In this document: positions 20,215-46,679 of the stretch, in pieces
How the letters are laid out: every line of letters starts with the position of its first letter
Numbering within the stretch: position 1 is the first letter of the stretch
Origin: Diphasiastrum complanatum
Taxonomy: Eukaryota > Streptophyta > Lycopodiopsida > Lycopodiales > Lycopodiaceae
DNA length: 60,000 nt
Assembly: GCA_029204225.1 (NCBI GenBank)
Contig: CM055097.1
Span: forward strand, 10,736,230-10,796,229
Direction of reading: 5' to 3'
The notes under the pieces: generated by a model
What the model was told of the DNA's origin: nothing
Database searches by the model: none
The model's input: only the letters and a program-made list of their open reading frames with translations
Position numbers and translations under genes: made by a program

Positions 20215-22242
20215 TACTGTATTAACAGTCGTAGCCGTACATTCTGTATGTAGTAGATGCTAAAAATTAGTTATCACTATTTATGGGGCCCATGCGTCAT
20301 ACCTAAAATGTACTATAACAATCTGTTATAAATATACAAGAACCTATTACTATGGAAATGAGCGCATACAATGTAAATGGTACTAAATATGTAGGCAATC
20401 GTTTTTTTGTGTAGGTATTAATTCTATTTATTGATATTACCTAAACTTTCATGTCATTGAACATCTTGTTCTATTTGTTGGACTTCATCTGTACAATAAT
20501 GCATGGACCAACATACCTAGTTTGTGCGCATGGCAATTTAGAGTTATCATTGGTAAACTTCCACAACATTTTTTTAAGGCTATCTGTTTTTCAAGTACCT
20601 AAATTATAAGTGGTTTATTTTTGTAAATCTTGATATAAAAAACTTGTCGGTTTCTAGCGATATCTACTAGCATACCGTCTAATAATGGAAGAGAGGTTTC
20701 TTTTTCTATCTATTGAAGCTCTTCTGCGAAAGCACAATACGTTTCATGAGTATGCGGTATATTGAATTTTGCATAACTATGAAATCCGTGTTGTTTTAAA
20801 TATGGGATTGATTTATTGTACTGTAATAAAATATTACCATCAGTAAGTACGAAATCGTCGTCGATTTCTGAGGCTGCGATATGCGAAGTAGCCATATGTG
20901 AATATAGAAAATATAAATCTATAACAACACATTATTGTATGAACTTCGAATGTATGAAATTCTAACAAAGGACTCTGTCTAGAACGCAGAGGAAAAAACC
21001 AAATAGAACGCAATTCTATCAAGAAGCATCATCACCGTCACATGAAAATAAATTTAAATATACAAAACTATATACCATAATATGAACAAATTTTATGTAT
21101 TATTACATTTATAAGTTTTTCAGTTCACACGAAAAACTTGTTATTTTAAAAGCAAACAATCAAAATAACATCCCAAAATAAAGTATTTCAAAGTTTGAAA
21201 CTACTCTAGCGATTTGTAAATAATAAATCCCGTAGTTTTGCCAAATTTCCTACCGAGAAATATGTAGGAAATTGTATGCAGGGACTTTTTTATTGCATAC
21301 ATAAAACTTGAAAAACATCGTACATAAAATAAAACGGAGTATCAAATAAGTAAGTGCATGTACCATACTAACATAAAAAATTTCATTGTTTAAAAGTACT
21401 TTGATTTGTGAATAATAAATCACATAGTCTTGCTAAATTCTCTACCATAAAATGTACAGGACATTGTATGCACGGAATTTCCATTACATACAAAAGCTTG
21501 GAAACATTATATTGGAGAAGAACGAGGCATGAAATGTGTACGTATGCATATTACAGTATGGAAATTATGAGATCGACTTGTTTGTAGAAAATTTACCACA
21601 TTCTTGTAATATAATAATAACCTAAAAATAAATTTTCCAATTACAACATGATGTGTACATCATGGAACTATAAAATAAAAAACGAATACTAAATATGATC
21701 AATAGTAAACGATTACTTAGAAGAATTAAACACACACAACCACACACACGATTACATGTGTGGAGGTTTCTGATTCCTATTTACTATTACTTAGAAACAA
21801 CCACATCGTGGTATTGATTTCAATATACAAAACTATAACAAAATATGAATGAATTAGGTTTTCCACCAACATACGTACATAATGTTGCATGCACAAGGAT
21901 TTTCCACCTTGCACAAAAAAATCAATTTCATGGTATTTTGCGACCAGAATGCCAACACACAAAAACAATGCACGAACAAATTTGTTTTACTTTGAAAGAA
22001 GCCAAAATTTTTGGCGTGCCAAATTTTGCTCGTCAGAACATGTTATGAATTACGATTAGAACAAAGAAAGTGCAATATTTGGTACATAATAAGTCCAACT
22101 TGAATTTAATAATAAGTAAAAGTACATGTACCATGATAGAAAATTACAAGAAAACAAATTTGATAATGTAGTTAATAACATAGTCTGTGTACGTAAAGGG
22201 TGACTTAGAAAATCAAATCGTATTTACTTGGATCTATATGCT
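20215..22242. other. AT-rich region with degenerate repeats
   Basis: A short minus frame at 20895-20710 (61 codons, acidic start MATSHIAASEIDDDF) may be a first exon of the Helitron RPA gene but has no recognised domain. Two degenerate repeat copies lie at 21187-21325 and 21395-21520. Otherwise nothing is supported; the 5' end of the large Helitron should lie in this region or just before it. Confidence 0.45.
21187..21520. repeat. Two copies of a degenerate ~130-bp repeat
   Basis: Copies at about 21187-21325 and 21395-21520 share, in order, a GTRAATAATAAATC block, a TTGCYAAATTY-CTACC block, a GACATTGTATGCA/GAAATTGTATGCA block, and a block ending ATTGCATACATAAAACTTG or its variant. A third more diverged copy is at about 15560-15690 (ATTGCATAAATGAAACTTGG). 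All are in the same orientation. Confidence 0.6.
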
Positions 22243-23060
22243 GTCTTCAAAAGCCATGGTTTATGATGTTTTTCTTTCTTTCAAAGCTTATGTAGAAAAG
22301 TAGTTTACTTTCAAGTTGAAAGCTTTGAGAAGTGACAGTGGAAAAGAATACACTTTCAATAAGTTTAAAGACTTTTGTGAGAGAGAGGGAATACAAAGAG
22401 AATATTCTTGTTCTTATACTCCTCAGTAAAATGGAGTTGCTGAGAGAAAAAATAGAACTTTTTGTGAATGTGCAAAAGCCATTAGGCTAGAAGCTACTCT
22501 ACCTAAAGAATTTTGGGGAGAAGCAGTTGCATGTGCAAGCTATCTTTGTAATAGGCTTCCTAATCTTGCAATAGGAAGAAAAACACCATTTGAGATGTTG
22601 TATAAGAAAAAGGCTAAGGTAGATCATCTTAGGATTTTTGGCTGTGTATGCTTTGTGCATGTACCTTTAGAGACTAGGAAGAAGGAAGATCCTAGTGTTG
22701 TTAAAGGAATTTTTGTAGGATATGCATCTACAAAAAAAGCATACAAAGTATATCTTCCCTCTACTGACAAGAATGTTGTTAGTAGAGATGTGATCTTCCA
22801 TGAAGATCAAAAGTTTAACTTGGATGATGCACATATCAAGGAGTCTCATGCAAGATCTACAATCATCAATCTTGATGCTGCTCAAGAAGTGGTGAGGCCG
22901 AGGCTTGAGGAGGAGCAACTTCAAGCACCCACACAGATCTAAAGAGAGATATCTGAGCCAAGAAGGCTCACATATGATGCTGAAGGAAGGCAAGTGGAAG
23001 GTGAAACTTCCTATCATGCACTTTTCATATCAGATGAAGAGCCTAAGGATGTCCAACATT
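22243..23060 (+). pseudogene. Copia integrase fragment
   Basis: Plus-strand remnant of a Ty1/copia polyprotein. The translation reads MVYDVFLSFKAYVEK, then LKALRSDSGKEYTF with the second catalytic Asp, then NGVAERKNRT with the catalytic Glu of the integrase core. LRIFGCVCFVHVPLETR, GIFVGYASTKKAYKVYLP and VVSRDVIFHED form the segment after the core. In-frame stops occur near 22302 and 22427. The frame 22595-22942 is open; the sequence continues as copia to about 23060, where it meets the reverse-oriented gypsy fragment. No LTR of this copy is visible. Confidence 0.85.
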
Positions 23061-23814
23061 GTCCACATTTCTTCCGGTCTGAACAATGTTCCAAATGCGA
23101 CCAAAATGGGAATCTAATTCATATTTTCCTCTCAGTGAAAGATATAGATTCGTAGAAATCTGGGTGAATGACAACTCGTTCAGTTCACCGATCCGACTAA
23201 GAGCATCTGCAACTTGATTAGAGTTGTCTCTTATGTAACAAATTTCATGATCGAATTCTTGTATCATTTCAGCCCATCGAGCTTTTATCCCCCGAAGATC
23301 ATGTTGATTACAAAAGTACTTAAGAGGCTGGTGATCCGTATACACTACAAACTTACTACCGTACAAGTAGTGTCTCCAGGTTTTAAGTGCATGGATTACA
23401 ACAAACAATTCCTTTTCTTGAGTAGTATAACGCAACTGAGGACCAGTGAATTTTTTGCTTTCAAACACTAGTGGCCTATCCATTTGTAATAGAACCGCTC
23501 CAACTGCAACATCACTTGCGTCCGTTCTCACGACGTAAGGTAAATCAGGATTTGCAATTGGTAACACAGGGGCTGAAACAATCATTGTTTTAAGATTCTC
23601 AAAACATTGATTCAATTCCTCGTTCCAAACAACAGGCAGACTAGGTTGATTCCTCTTTTTCTTTTTTATTAACAATTCCTTTTGTCAGATTATTAAGCGG
23701 TGCTGCTAACTTAGCATAATTCTCAATAAATCTCTTGAAGAAAAGTGTAAAATCTAAGAATGACTTTACCTGCCTCACAGTTTCCGGAATTGGCCATGTG
23801 AAGTTTTTAGCACG
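23043..23814 (-). pseudogene. Ty3/gypsy reverse transcriptase-RNase H fragment
   Basis: Minus-strand frames 23829-23641 and 23675-23043. The first gives the RT thumb text (WPIPETVRQVKSFLDF, FFKRFIENYAKLAAPL). The second gives a gypsy RNase H with YVVRTDASDVAVGAVL, QEKELFVVIHALKTWRHYL and VYTDHQPLKYF, then VADALSRI. This order identifies the chromovirus/gypsy class. A frame change lies near 23660. The upstream part is cut exactly at 23815, where the LTR of a copia element begins. Confidence 0.9.
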
Positions 23815-24523
23815 TGTGAACTTCACCACACACCCTACAAGATCTTACTGAGGTGTTCTAATTGCACAAGATTGATCAAAGAACAGATTACTTGAAAAAT
23901 CTAAGGCAAGAGCACAATGACATACAATAGACTGAAAAAACTAACTTCTCACTATGAGGATTCAATGTCAGAAATGATTCTAAGTGCTCAGTATGGGAAA
24001 AATAGCCTGCTCTCGGGTAGAGAGAGAAAATATATTCTAGAATACTCGGGTAGAGAGAGAATGAGTCCAAAACACCAAAATCTCATTATTCACAATATGG
24101 CAAAACATGCCAAAGCTTTCCTACATCAAAGTGGCTCGAGTTCCTATAGTGGTGTTGCATGGAAAGTCCACTTAACTTAGTTAACTCAACTACTAAGGAT
24201 CCACATGTGTAACTGCATGCATGGATGTTGCATGTACTGCATGTCAACTCATGAAATTGCCTAGACATGTGTAGATCACAGAAACCACTTTGCATGTTGC
24301 ATGCACTGATTGCATGTGGCTTGCATGCATACTAAATGACATTGCATGCTATCTAAACTTTTGCATGACATCAAATTTGAATCTACCTAACTCAAACTCA
24401 CTATTCTAGAAGGTTATGTGCTCAATTCACACACCTTTATGTACAACATAGTTTACAATGGAAATAATCATGGACATGGCCCCAAAACTTGAGATAGGAA
24501 GATATTTTTTACTAATCTTCACA
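23815..24523 (-). repeat. Copia LTR (709 bp), 3' LTR of a truncated element
   Basis: On the element's strand it begins TGTGAAGATTAG after the purine tract GTGAGGAG and ends GGTGAAGTTCACA. It resembles the LTR at 57792-58373 through most of its length (shared TTGTACATAAAGG, GTGAATTGAGCACATA and AACACCTCAGTAAGATC). The left edge abuts a gypsy RT gene, so it was probably an insertion into that gene. No matching 5' LTR is present to the right. Confidence 0.85.
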
Positions 24524-25152
24524 CTCCTCACTAGAATATATGTTCCTATCCAACATAGACTTCAAAATTAGGCCAAGGTTAGACCTCATTTTGATAAAGA
24601 CATTCTTGAGTAATGGCTTGGTGAGAAGATCTGCAACACAATTTGAAGATCCAACATGCTCCAATAAGATCTCTCTCCCAATGACTTCTTGTCTTACAAA
24701 ATGATGTGCTACCTCGATGTGTTTGCTCCTTGCATGGAAAACATGATTGTTTGCAAGAGCCTGAGCCGAGATGTTATCATTCTTGATAATTGGAAGATCT
24801 TCATCTACATAATACTTTAGCTCCAAAAGTAGCCTTTTGATCCATAAAATCTCCTTTGTTGTGGTTGCAAGAGATTTGTACTCAGCTCACAGGATGATAA
24901 GGATATAGTTGCTTGCTTCTTTGATAACCAAGAAACTAAGTTTCCTCCAAGAAAAATCGTGTAAGTACTTGTAAATTTTCTATCCAACCTATCTCCTACA
25001 AAATCTGAATTTGAAAAAGCAATCAAAGTCAGACCTTTTCCTTTGTAGAATAATCCATAATCCAAGGTAGAAGATATGTACCTCAAGATTCTTTTAGCCA
25101 ACTTCCAGTGATATAACTTTGGATCTTGCATGTGTTGACTTAGCTTATGCAC
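24524..25152 (-). pseudogene. Copia RT-end and RNase H fragment
   Basis: Frames 25152-24817 and 24826-24512 give a Ty1/copia RNase H: KLYHWKLAKRILRYIS, a YGLFYKGKGLTLIAFSNSDF segment, VSWLSKKQATISLSSCE, then ARSKHIEVAHHFVRQEVI and VADLLTKPL. One frame change lies near 24860. Upstream of about 25150 the homology stops, so the element is truncated at its 5' side. It belongs with the LTR at 23815-24523. Confidence 0.88.
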
Positions 25153-27203
25153 ACTAAAAGCTTAGATCAGGTCTAGTCACTGTTAGGTAGGCGAGGGTCG
25201 AGGGTAAGGTATGGTGCTATGGGACACCATGGCTTATCGGAGATCCGAGCTTGCTTGATGGTGCTTTTATGGAGACATGCTTAGCTAGAGAGGTTTTGAA
25301 TATTGTAATAAATCTTTAGATCCTAGTAGGAATGAATTTCTGGTAGGATCAAAGATGCAAATTTTCAAAAATATTTGTGTCTTAAAAGGGTGTACTTCAA
25401 GCACAAGGGACAATACAAGCACAAAGGACTTGCTAAGGATGATGTCACTCTTTAGTAAGTGGTTGTTGCAAAAGAAATGAAAAGTTCATCTTGGAATGAA
25501 AATCCAAAGACAGAGGCTTATGTGTTGGAAGTGAAGATCTTTATCAAAGAGATGATGAAGAGTCAAATGTATTGGAAATAGACAGGAAAATCAACTTAAG
25601 GAATTCACACAAGTTCTGAAAAACTCATATATCCAGTTCTATAGTTAGATAGATGAAACTACCTATTGCTTTTGTACCAATATAAATTTTTCGTAAGTCC
25701 GTTTGTGCTAACAATGTAATCAAACTAATTAATTTATCTTGATCTTAGAAACTAGTTGAGGCGTCATAGACAACCATGGTAGTTCCAGTAGGTAGCTGGT
25801 TAAATCCATTAGTTAGTTAACAACTTTGAATATGAGTAAACATGACTATAGAACAATGTAGGATTGCATAGAGCTTGAACATGTTCTAAACAACTAGTGG
25901 AGCTAGTATCAATAAATATTATCGGAGACGATGAGAAATAAAAGAGGAGAAATTGACAAGCAAACATTCATGCATTTCAATAATTTAATATGAACCTTGA
26001 AAGATATTACCATTCAAAATAAAAAACTGCTGTATACAAGGATACAAAACATGTAGATGTTGTGCGGACTTCTCATATTAATACGAAAACTGATAAAACA
26101 ATAATGAGATGCTCAAGATTATTCCATAGAGAACATATGCTGAGTTTGTTATGTTTTCTACTTGTCTTATTGATTTGATTGCATAAAATACAAGCACCAA
26201 ATCATTTGATTATTTAACAACTTCAACACGAACTTTCAGCGCTCTGATTCTATGTATAAAATAGAGAGCACCATTACTAAAGATGGTAGTTGACATACCA
26301 AATACTTACAATAGTTTGTAGAAGCAACATATATGAATGTCAAATAGACTCGAATTCGTAGGGCTTTGTAAGCAGTCATAAAGCGTAAGCCCGTAAGCAG
26401 GTCCCACAGTATGTGTATCATTTGCAGTGAAGGGGAATAGACAGGAGTAAAAGCTGTAGTAGTAGCAACTAGTGATCGGGACAAATCATAGCATTAGTGT
26501 CATCTCTTTCATTTTTGCTATTTTAGTTGTGATGAGAGTTTTCTTGTGTGTTCTCTTCTCCTCTTGTGTTCTTGTGTGCGATGTGAGAATGACAATACAA
26601 GACATTCTCATGGGGATCTTCATAAGTTGCTGCTCGCTCTTCATTACCAAAGTTTATATATCCGTAAAATTATTTTTTTGCTTTTTTCATGAAGAAAAAT
26701 GAGGAACCTCCCACATTGGACTCTATATGCCTCATTTATTTCTTTTTTTAATTTTTGTTTTCTTACATGCACCTTTCGAGATGCGAAAGTTGCATGTTAA
26801 AAAAATTTATTATTTATATGGCCTTCCTTATAGAAGGTTCATGTAAAAAAAACCTTAACACAAAAAGACAGAAAAAAAAAAAAATTTAAAAAAGTTTTCA
26901 CGTCACAAAAGGTCACCTCCTTTGCCATTCCGCCATAAAAAAAAGCCTTGTGCCTCGGGGCCGAAGGCCATTTCTCGATGGTGGAGGAGTTGCAGTTGGG
27001 CTTCCGTCCTGGAGCACAGGCAGCGCCCAAACCACCAGAGTATGTATGGCCTCTGGCCCCGTTGGGATTAGTTTGGCGGGCCTGTGATTTTCTTCTTTGT
27101 TGAGCCTGAAATTTTGAATTAAATAGTTTACATTTCCTACTGCTCTTTTGCGAGAAAAGGGCGCGCCTGCTGTTTATTTGTTGCTCTGCAGAGGCAACGA
27201 GAA
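25153..27203. other. Intergenic region upstream of KNL1-like gene
   Basis: No coding region supported. The last 400 bases before 27204 are more GC-rich than the rest and should contain the KNL1 promoter and 5' leader, but no TATA box or other element is certain. A purine/pyrimidine-rich stretch lies at 26690-26900. Confidence 0.4.
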
Positions 27204-41973
<14,770 letters not shown>

Positions 41974-43938
41974 AGTCTGCTTGTGTCAAGGTTAATTGAC
42001 GTGTTATACTGCAGACTCTGGAATGCCCATTCATTATTATACTTGGAAGGTTTCTCTATAGGATAGATACATTAGATGTAACTTGTAGTTGGCATGTCAG
42101 AAATTGTAATCGATATAGGCGTGCTCCACATGTAAATAATTCTGTGGGATGAATATGTGCCAACTTGTGATTGAGAATTCACTCTTTCATACTTGAGGTC
42201 GTATAACTTGTATATTTGGCAAAAACTAGAGCAGTACTTTAAGGATGAGATTTCAACAGGCCTCTGTATTTATGCAGCCATAGCTACTGTGCTACAAGAA
42301 TGCTAGATGGCTGCTTGTATCTGGTTTTGAGACTCTAGTAGTATTTGGGTATTGCATTGAAAAGGCTATACTATGTTCAAATTCTTAACAGACTTTTTTG
42401 AAGCAAGTTAGTTAAACGACCTGCCTTGAAAGTTCACTTTGGTTATTGACTATGTGGAGTTTGCATCTCCAACGATCTTTGGTAGTTTGAAATTTTGAAG
42501 TGACAGACTATTCCAAATAAGATATAATATTGCTATTGGAAAGGCCTTCATAAAACTGATCCACAATATTTGAGGTTTTACATTTGGCAACGTTTGGTTC
42601 TATGCACAAATTCACAAACGGCGCCTTACATTGGGCATTGGATACTAAAATCATGACCTGAGCTCATATTGTATTCATACTGTAAAGCTGGAGGTGCGTA
42701 CTAGTTGACTTTTGTACTAGGCAATGGGAGTTCAGTCAGGGGATTGAGCCCACAGAGTTTGAGTCTTCACACGTTACTATTCACTTTAATTCGAGTGGAT
42801 AAAAATTCTCTACACGACTATATTGTGATTGTCTCTTTGCATGAACATGCATGTCTTTACGGGGGTAGTGAGAAGTGCATGCAGGCTGAATTGGTGGTTT
42901 GGTTATGAGGACTATCAAATTACATTATATATACCACTCGTGGTAGGGTCAGCAATATTCTCAGCTTGTTGTTCTTATCAACTATCATGTAGATCAAATT
43001 CGCTAAGGTTTTTGCCTACCTTATAATTGTACAAGAAATCTTCAATCATTTATTGAGACCAAATTGACAATTTTGATATATTATATGCAAAATCATTTAT
43101 CATTCTTTGTGGGCCATAAACCATGTGGTTCCCAATATCTGCATTAATTATTTGATTTGGGAAGTACGTACTCAGATCTATTGGCAAATAAAGACGAATA
43201 AAAATTCAATGATTATGGGAAACAATTTAATCATTATGAAATAAAACAAGAATATGGATGAGCATTATGAGCATCATCAATGCAGTTAGCCTTACATACA
43301 GACTGTCGATTGAATCCAATAAAATATATTATAATTTTCTACTTGTTACATGGTCAAGAAACATGTTCCATTATTATTCAGATGAGTTCATAAAGCTTTT
43401 TGTTGCTTGGGGGGATTATGCCAAGGCATCTCAAGAATTTACCTAGACTTTCTATTTTCTTTTCTTTTTTTGTTTTCTTCGTCACCCTCACGTGCTTTTT
43501 TCTTTTCTTAGTGTCCCTTCGTTATCCATTTTTTTTCTTTGTTGTCCCTACCATGTTACGTAGGCCTATGTCCCTCTTTTTCCTTTTCCTATTTTCTTCT
43601 GGCTTCCTTTTGTTCCTTGTTTTTCCCTTCTTCATCATGTCGAACACACATTCTTGTCTTTTCCTCAAATGATGATCTCCAAATACAACTCGATAATCAT
43701 TTGGCCAAACTCATCAATAATACCACCCTTTTGCACTACAATTAAATCCAAATGAGTAGTTTACAATATACCATGCAATCTATCTCCCTTTGCATTCTCC
43801 TACTTACCACACCCATTCCATCTAACCCTATTCTTGATCTTATACTTGATCCTTATATGTTTACATTAGACATCACCACACACAATCTACCTCGTCCTTC
43901 CAATCATGCCCATGCCTTTTGTGAAAAGGTAAAATGAT
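41974..43938. other. KNL1 3' flank and intergenic sequence
   Basis: The KNL1 3' leader must start at 41974; no polyadenylation signal is assigned. From 43440 to 43670 there is a pyrimidine-rich stretch giving Phe/Leu-rich frames with no known domain. Nothing else is supported. Confidence 0.4.
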
Positions 43939-45570
43939 CTATTCCATTTGGAAAACTACTTTTGATTGACTTCTCTTACCATCGACCAACTTATAAAACC
44001 TGATGTGTTTCATCTTTTCGGACATGCTTTGACTTGGTGGTGTACACATTAACTCCTTGCTAAGACTAACTAAATTCAAAGTAGCATTACACTCCAATGG
44101 GGTTGACCCCATATGGCTCAATTCGACCTTCAATAGTAATCCAAGCCAACGAGTTTTTTTTAATTTAATTTAGAAGTTTGTGGAGTATTCCCAATTTTTT
44201 TTTGCTTGGTGAGGTTATTAATCATTATACTGTTGGTTTATGTGGTGCTATATTTTAACGTTCAATATTTTCAACGTACAACCAGATTTTCTCTTTCCAC
44301 GATCATCATCTCCTTGCGCCTTGTATCCATTCCATCTTCCAGCGTTGGCAGCAACTCGGACCTTTTCTCATCACTGCTGCAGCATCCTCCATCTCCCTTT
44401 GTCATAAGTACTCTTGGGAAGTTCACATTTTTCATAACTCTCAAGGTTCCAACTAATTTTCTACGCTTGACATTAGTAGAATTGTGAATTTCCATGATCT
44501 TCAAAGCCTCATCTAACTCAGCTCTGTCTCTCGTTCTGAGGTTTTCATACCATGCCTCCTCTTTTTGGCCATTCACTTCCTGGCACGAGTTACCCATCTC
44601 CATAGTTGCATCCTCTGCTCGATTGCTTTTATCTCCATTGCTATGTCCATCCATAGAATCCTTTGTGAATATGTTTGTTCCAAAAGCTTGTTCTGTTTCA
44701 GCACCCAGAGACTCAGAGGTCATTCGACTTCTTCTAATCTCACCTCCGTTGATTGATTTTACATCTAAAATTGACTGTACAATCTAGTGAAGCTCCTAGC
44801 CCTTCGCTCAAGTTTTCCCATTTCAAAGTAGAACTTCATGTCAGGACAGCGATTCCTACTCAAACGCCCTCACAATTGCCATTACGTCTCTGGTCTGCGC
44901 TGGAGGATTTTTTCGATAACCCTGAGAGAAAATCTCTTTCCATCTTCTTGGCATCAAAGAGCACTTTGCTTTCTGCAATCGACCAGATTACTTGCTTGTA
45001 TGCCCTCAAAGTTTCGACTTCTCACCAGCAGAGCAACTATACTTCATGCTCTTAAATTTGCCTCTATCGACTTCTCTTCCTCCGTCTGTCTCTAGTGGTT
45101 CCACAGCTCCATCGCTTTTCTGCTGCAGGATTATCCCACCTGTATCTTCGTATGACTCGAGCCGATTAACCACAGTGACAGTTGCATTTATCGGCAAGCG
45201 CATGTCCTGATTGCCCACGTTCATCTACACACAAGGAGGATGGTAGTGCATGTTATCAGCTCTATCCGTTTGTTCCATTGCTGTCTCCAAAACTCCGAAC
45301 TAACATTTCTTGTAAGGGAGTGATTTTGGGCCCTCCATCAAAGAACCCAACTGCTTGGCCATCAACTGAGCAGGCATTATTTACTACCTTGCTGACTTCA
45401 CTGTTGAAACAACATTGCTTGCAACCTAGCAGATCCAACAAACAGTATGCATTGTTGCAGTTGCAGACGTGAGGTATCGAGGCAAAAGCCAAACCTGATT
45501 CTGCCTGCAGTAGTTGCAACTGAAGAGTTTCTATGTCTGCATAATAAATTGCTCTGAAATCAATCAGCAA
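43939..45570 (-). pseudogene. Unassigned, fragmented minus-strand gene
   Basis: Minus-strand stretches at 45570-45262, 45224-45006, about 45000-44850, 44723-44271 and 44133-43939 look protein-like but are in different frames. One junction near 45006 looks like a frameshift (CSAGEKSKL then LRAYKQVIWSIAESKVLFD). The first stretch has a Cys-rich segment, CNCNNAYCLLDLLGCKQCC, that weakly recalls a CXC (TSO1/tesmin) box. The 44723-44271 stretch is charged (YENLRTRDRAELDEALKIM). It could be a decayed host gene or a captured gene piece. No function is assigned. Confidence 0.3.
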
Positions 45571-45644
45571 AATCTAAACTCCATCTCGTCATATGCGGTA
45601 GCAACAGAAGAGCTTTTATGTCTGCACTCTACATTTAATATTTC

Positions 45645-46679
45645 ATGGCATCCATGGGTTCCTATCTTTTGGAGCCAAGTGAAAGGCTATCTACTTTCAA
45701 TTATTCTATTTGGAAATTGAAAATGAAGTCCATTCTAACACTCCAAGATGTGATCGATATTGTGCTTGGGATTGAGGAGGAGCCTCAAATCCTTCAAGAA
45801 GCTCAAAAGTACAAGAAGAAAGCTAGGATGGCTCTCCACTATATCAAAATGGATGTCTCCAATGAGATTTTGAGGTAGATTGGTGCTTGCACATTGGCCA
45901 AGGATGCTTGGGACACTCTTAAAGCAATCTATGAAGCCAAGAATACCTCAAGACTTCTCACTCTAAGAAATCAAATATTCAAAAGCTATAAAAGGAGTGA
46001 TGAAAGTGCAACCAATTATGTATTGAGAGTCAAAGACATCCAAAGAGAGCTTGCATGTATTGGAGATCCTATCAATCAAAGTGAGCTAGTTCAAGTCATA
46101 CTCAATGGCTTGAAAGATGATTATGACAATCTTGTCCAATACTATGCTATCAAGAAAGAGCTACCAAGCTTGGAGGCATTGCAAAGTGTTCTTATGGCTG
46201 AAGAATCAAGACAAGAGAACAAGCTACTAAGGATGGAGAAGTTATCACTCAATCATAATGGTGAAGACAAAATTTTATTTGCCAAGCACAAGGAGAGGAG
46301 CAAAAAGCAACACCAACACTTCTCTAAGGACAAAGCAAAAGACCAAGATGAAGAGGATGATGATTCCTCTCAATATTCTACTTCAAAGAATAAGTCGAAA
46401 GATGTTAAGTGCTTCTTTTGTGGCAAGAAAGGCCACTATGCCACCAATTGCTTCAAGAAGAAGAATCAATTCAAGCAAGCCAACATCTCTCATGAGAAAG
46501 AAGACTTTATTGCAAGTGACGGAGAATGCTCACCTATGGCATCAAAATTCTCCTCTTCCACCTTCAAGATGGATGACTCTTGGTACATTGATAGTGGAGC
46601 ATCTTCACATACGTGTAGCTCCAAGGATTCATTTCCAAGTATTATGCCTTATGGAGGAGTCAAGAAGTCCAAGGAGTAG
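45645..46679 (+). pseudogene. Copia-type Gag with zinc knuckle and protease motif
   Basis: The frame opens MASMGSYLLEPSERL at 45645. It meets a stop at 45876-45878 (ILR then TAG) and resumes in the same frame to 46679, giving about 345 codons. It shows the UBN2-type gag (AWDTLKAIYEAKNTSRLLTL, ACIGDPINQSELVQVIL), a CCHC knuckle CFFCGKKGHYATNC near 46410-46450, and the protease site WYIDSGASSHTC near 46582. It is closely similar in layout to the Gag at 9606-11789. The single stop and the frame change near 46670 make it a probable pseudogene. Confidence 0.85.

Larger units (their letters stand above)
4055..20895 (-). mobile_element. Large Helitron/Helentron-like element with nested LTR element
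   Basis: All recognisable minus-strand reading frames across this span form one ordered set typical of rolling-circle transposons: RPA1-like protein, unknown protein, then RepHel with a C-terminal EEP endonuclease-like region. Removing the LTR element at 8695-13274 (less one target-site copy) brings the Rep reading frame back across the insertion point, which shows one transposon was interrupted. Without the insert the element is about 12 kb. Element ends (TC at 5', CTRR with a hairpin at 3') were not located with confidence. Numerous frameshifts and a few stops indicate decay. The EEP domain argues for the Helentron/Helitron2 class rather than canonical plant Helitrons. Confidence 0.75.

Noticed and set aside
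43400-43745. Phe/Leu-rich frame that looks like a membrane protein
   Set aside because: It comes from a pyrimidine-rich low-complexity stretch; two overlapping frames look equally hydrophobic and neither has a recognisable domain.
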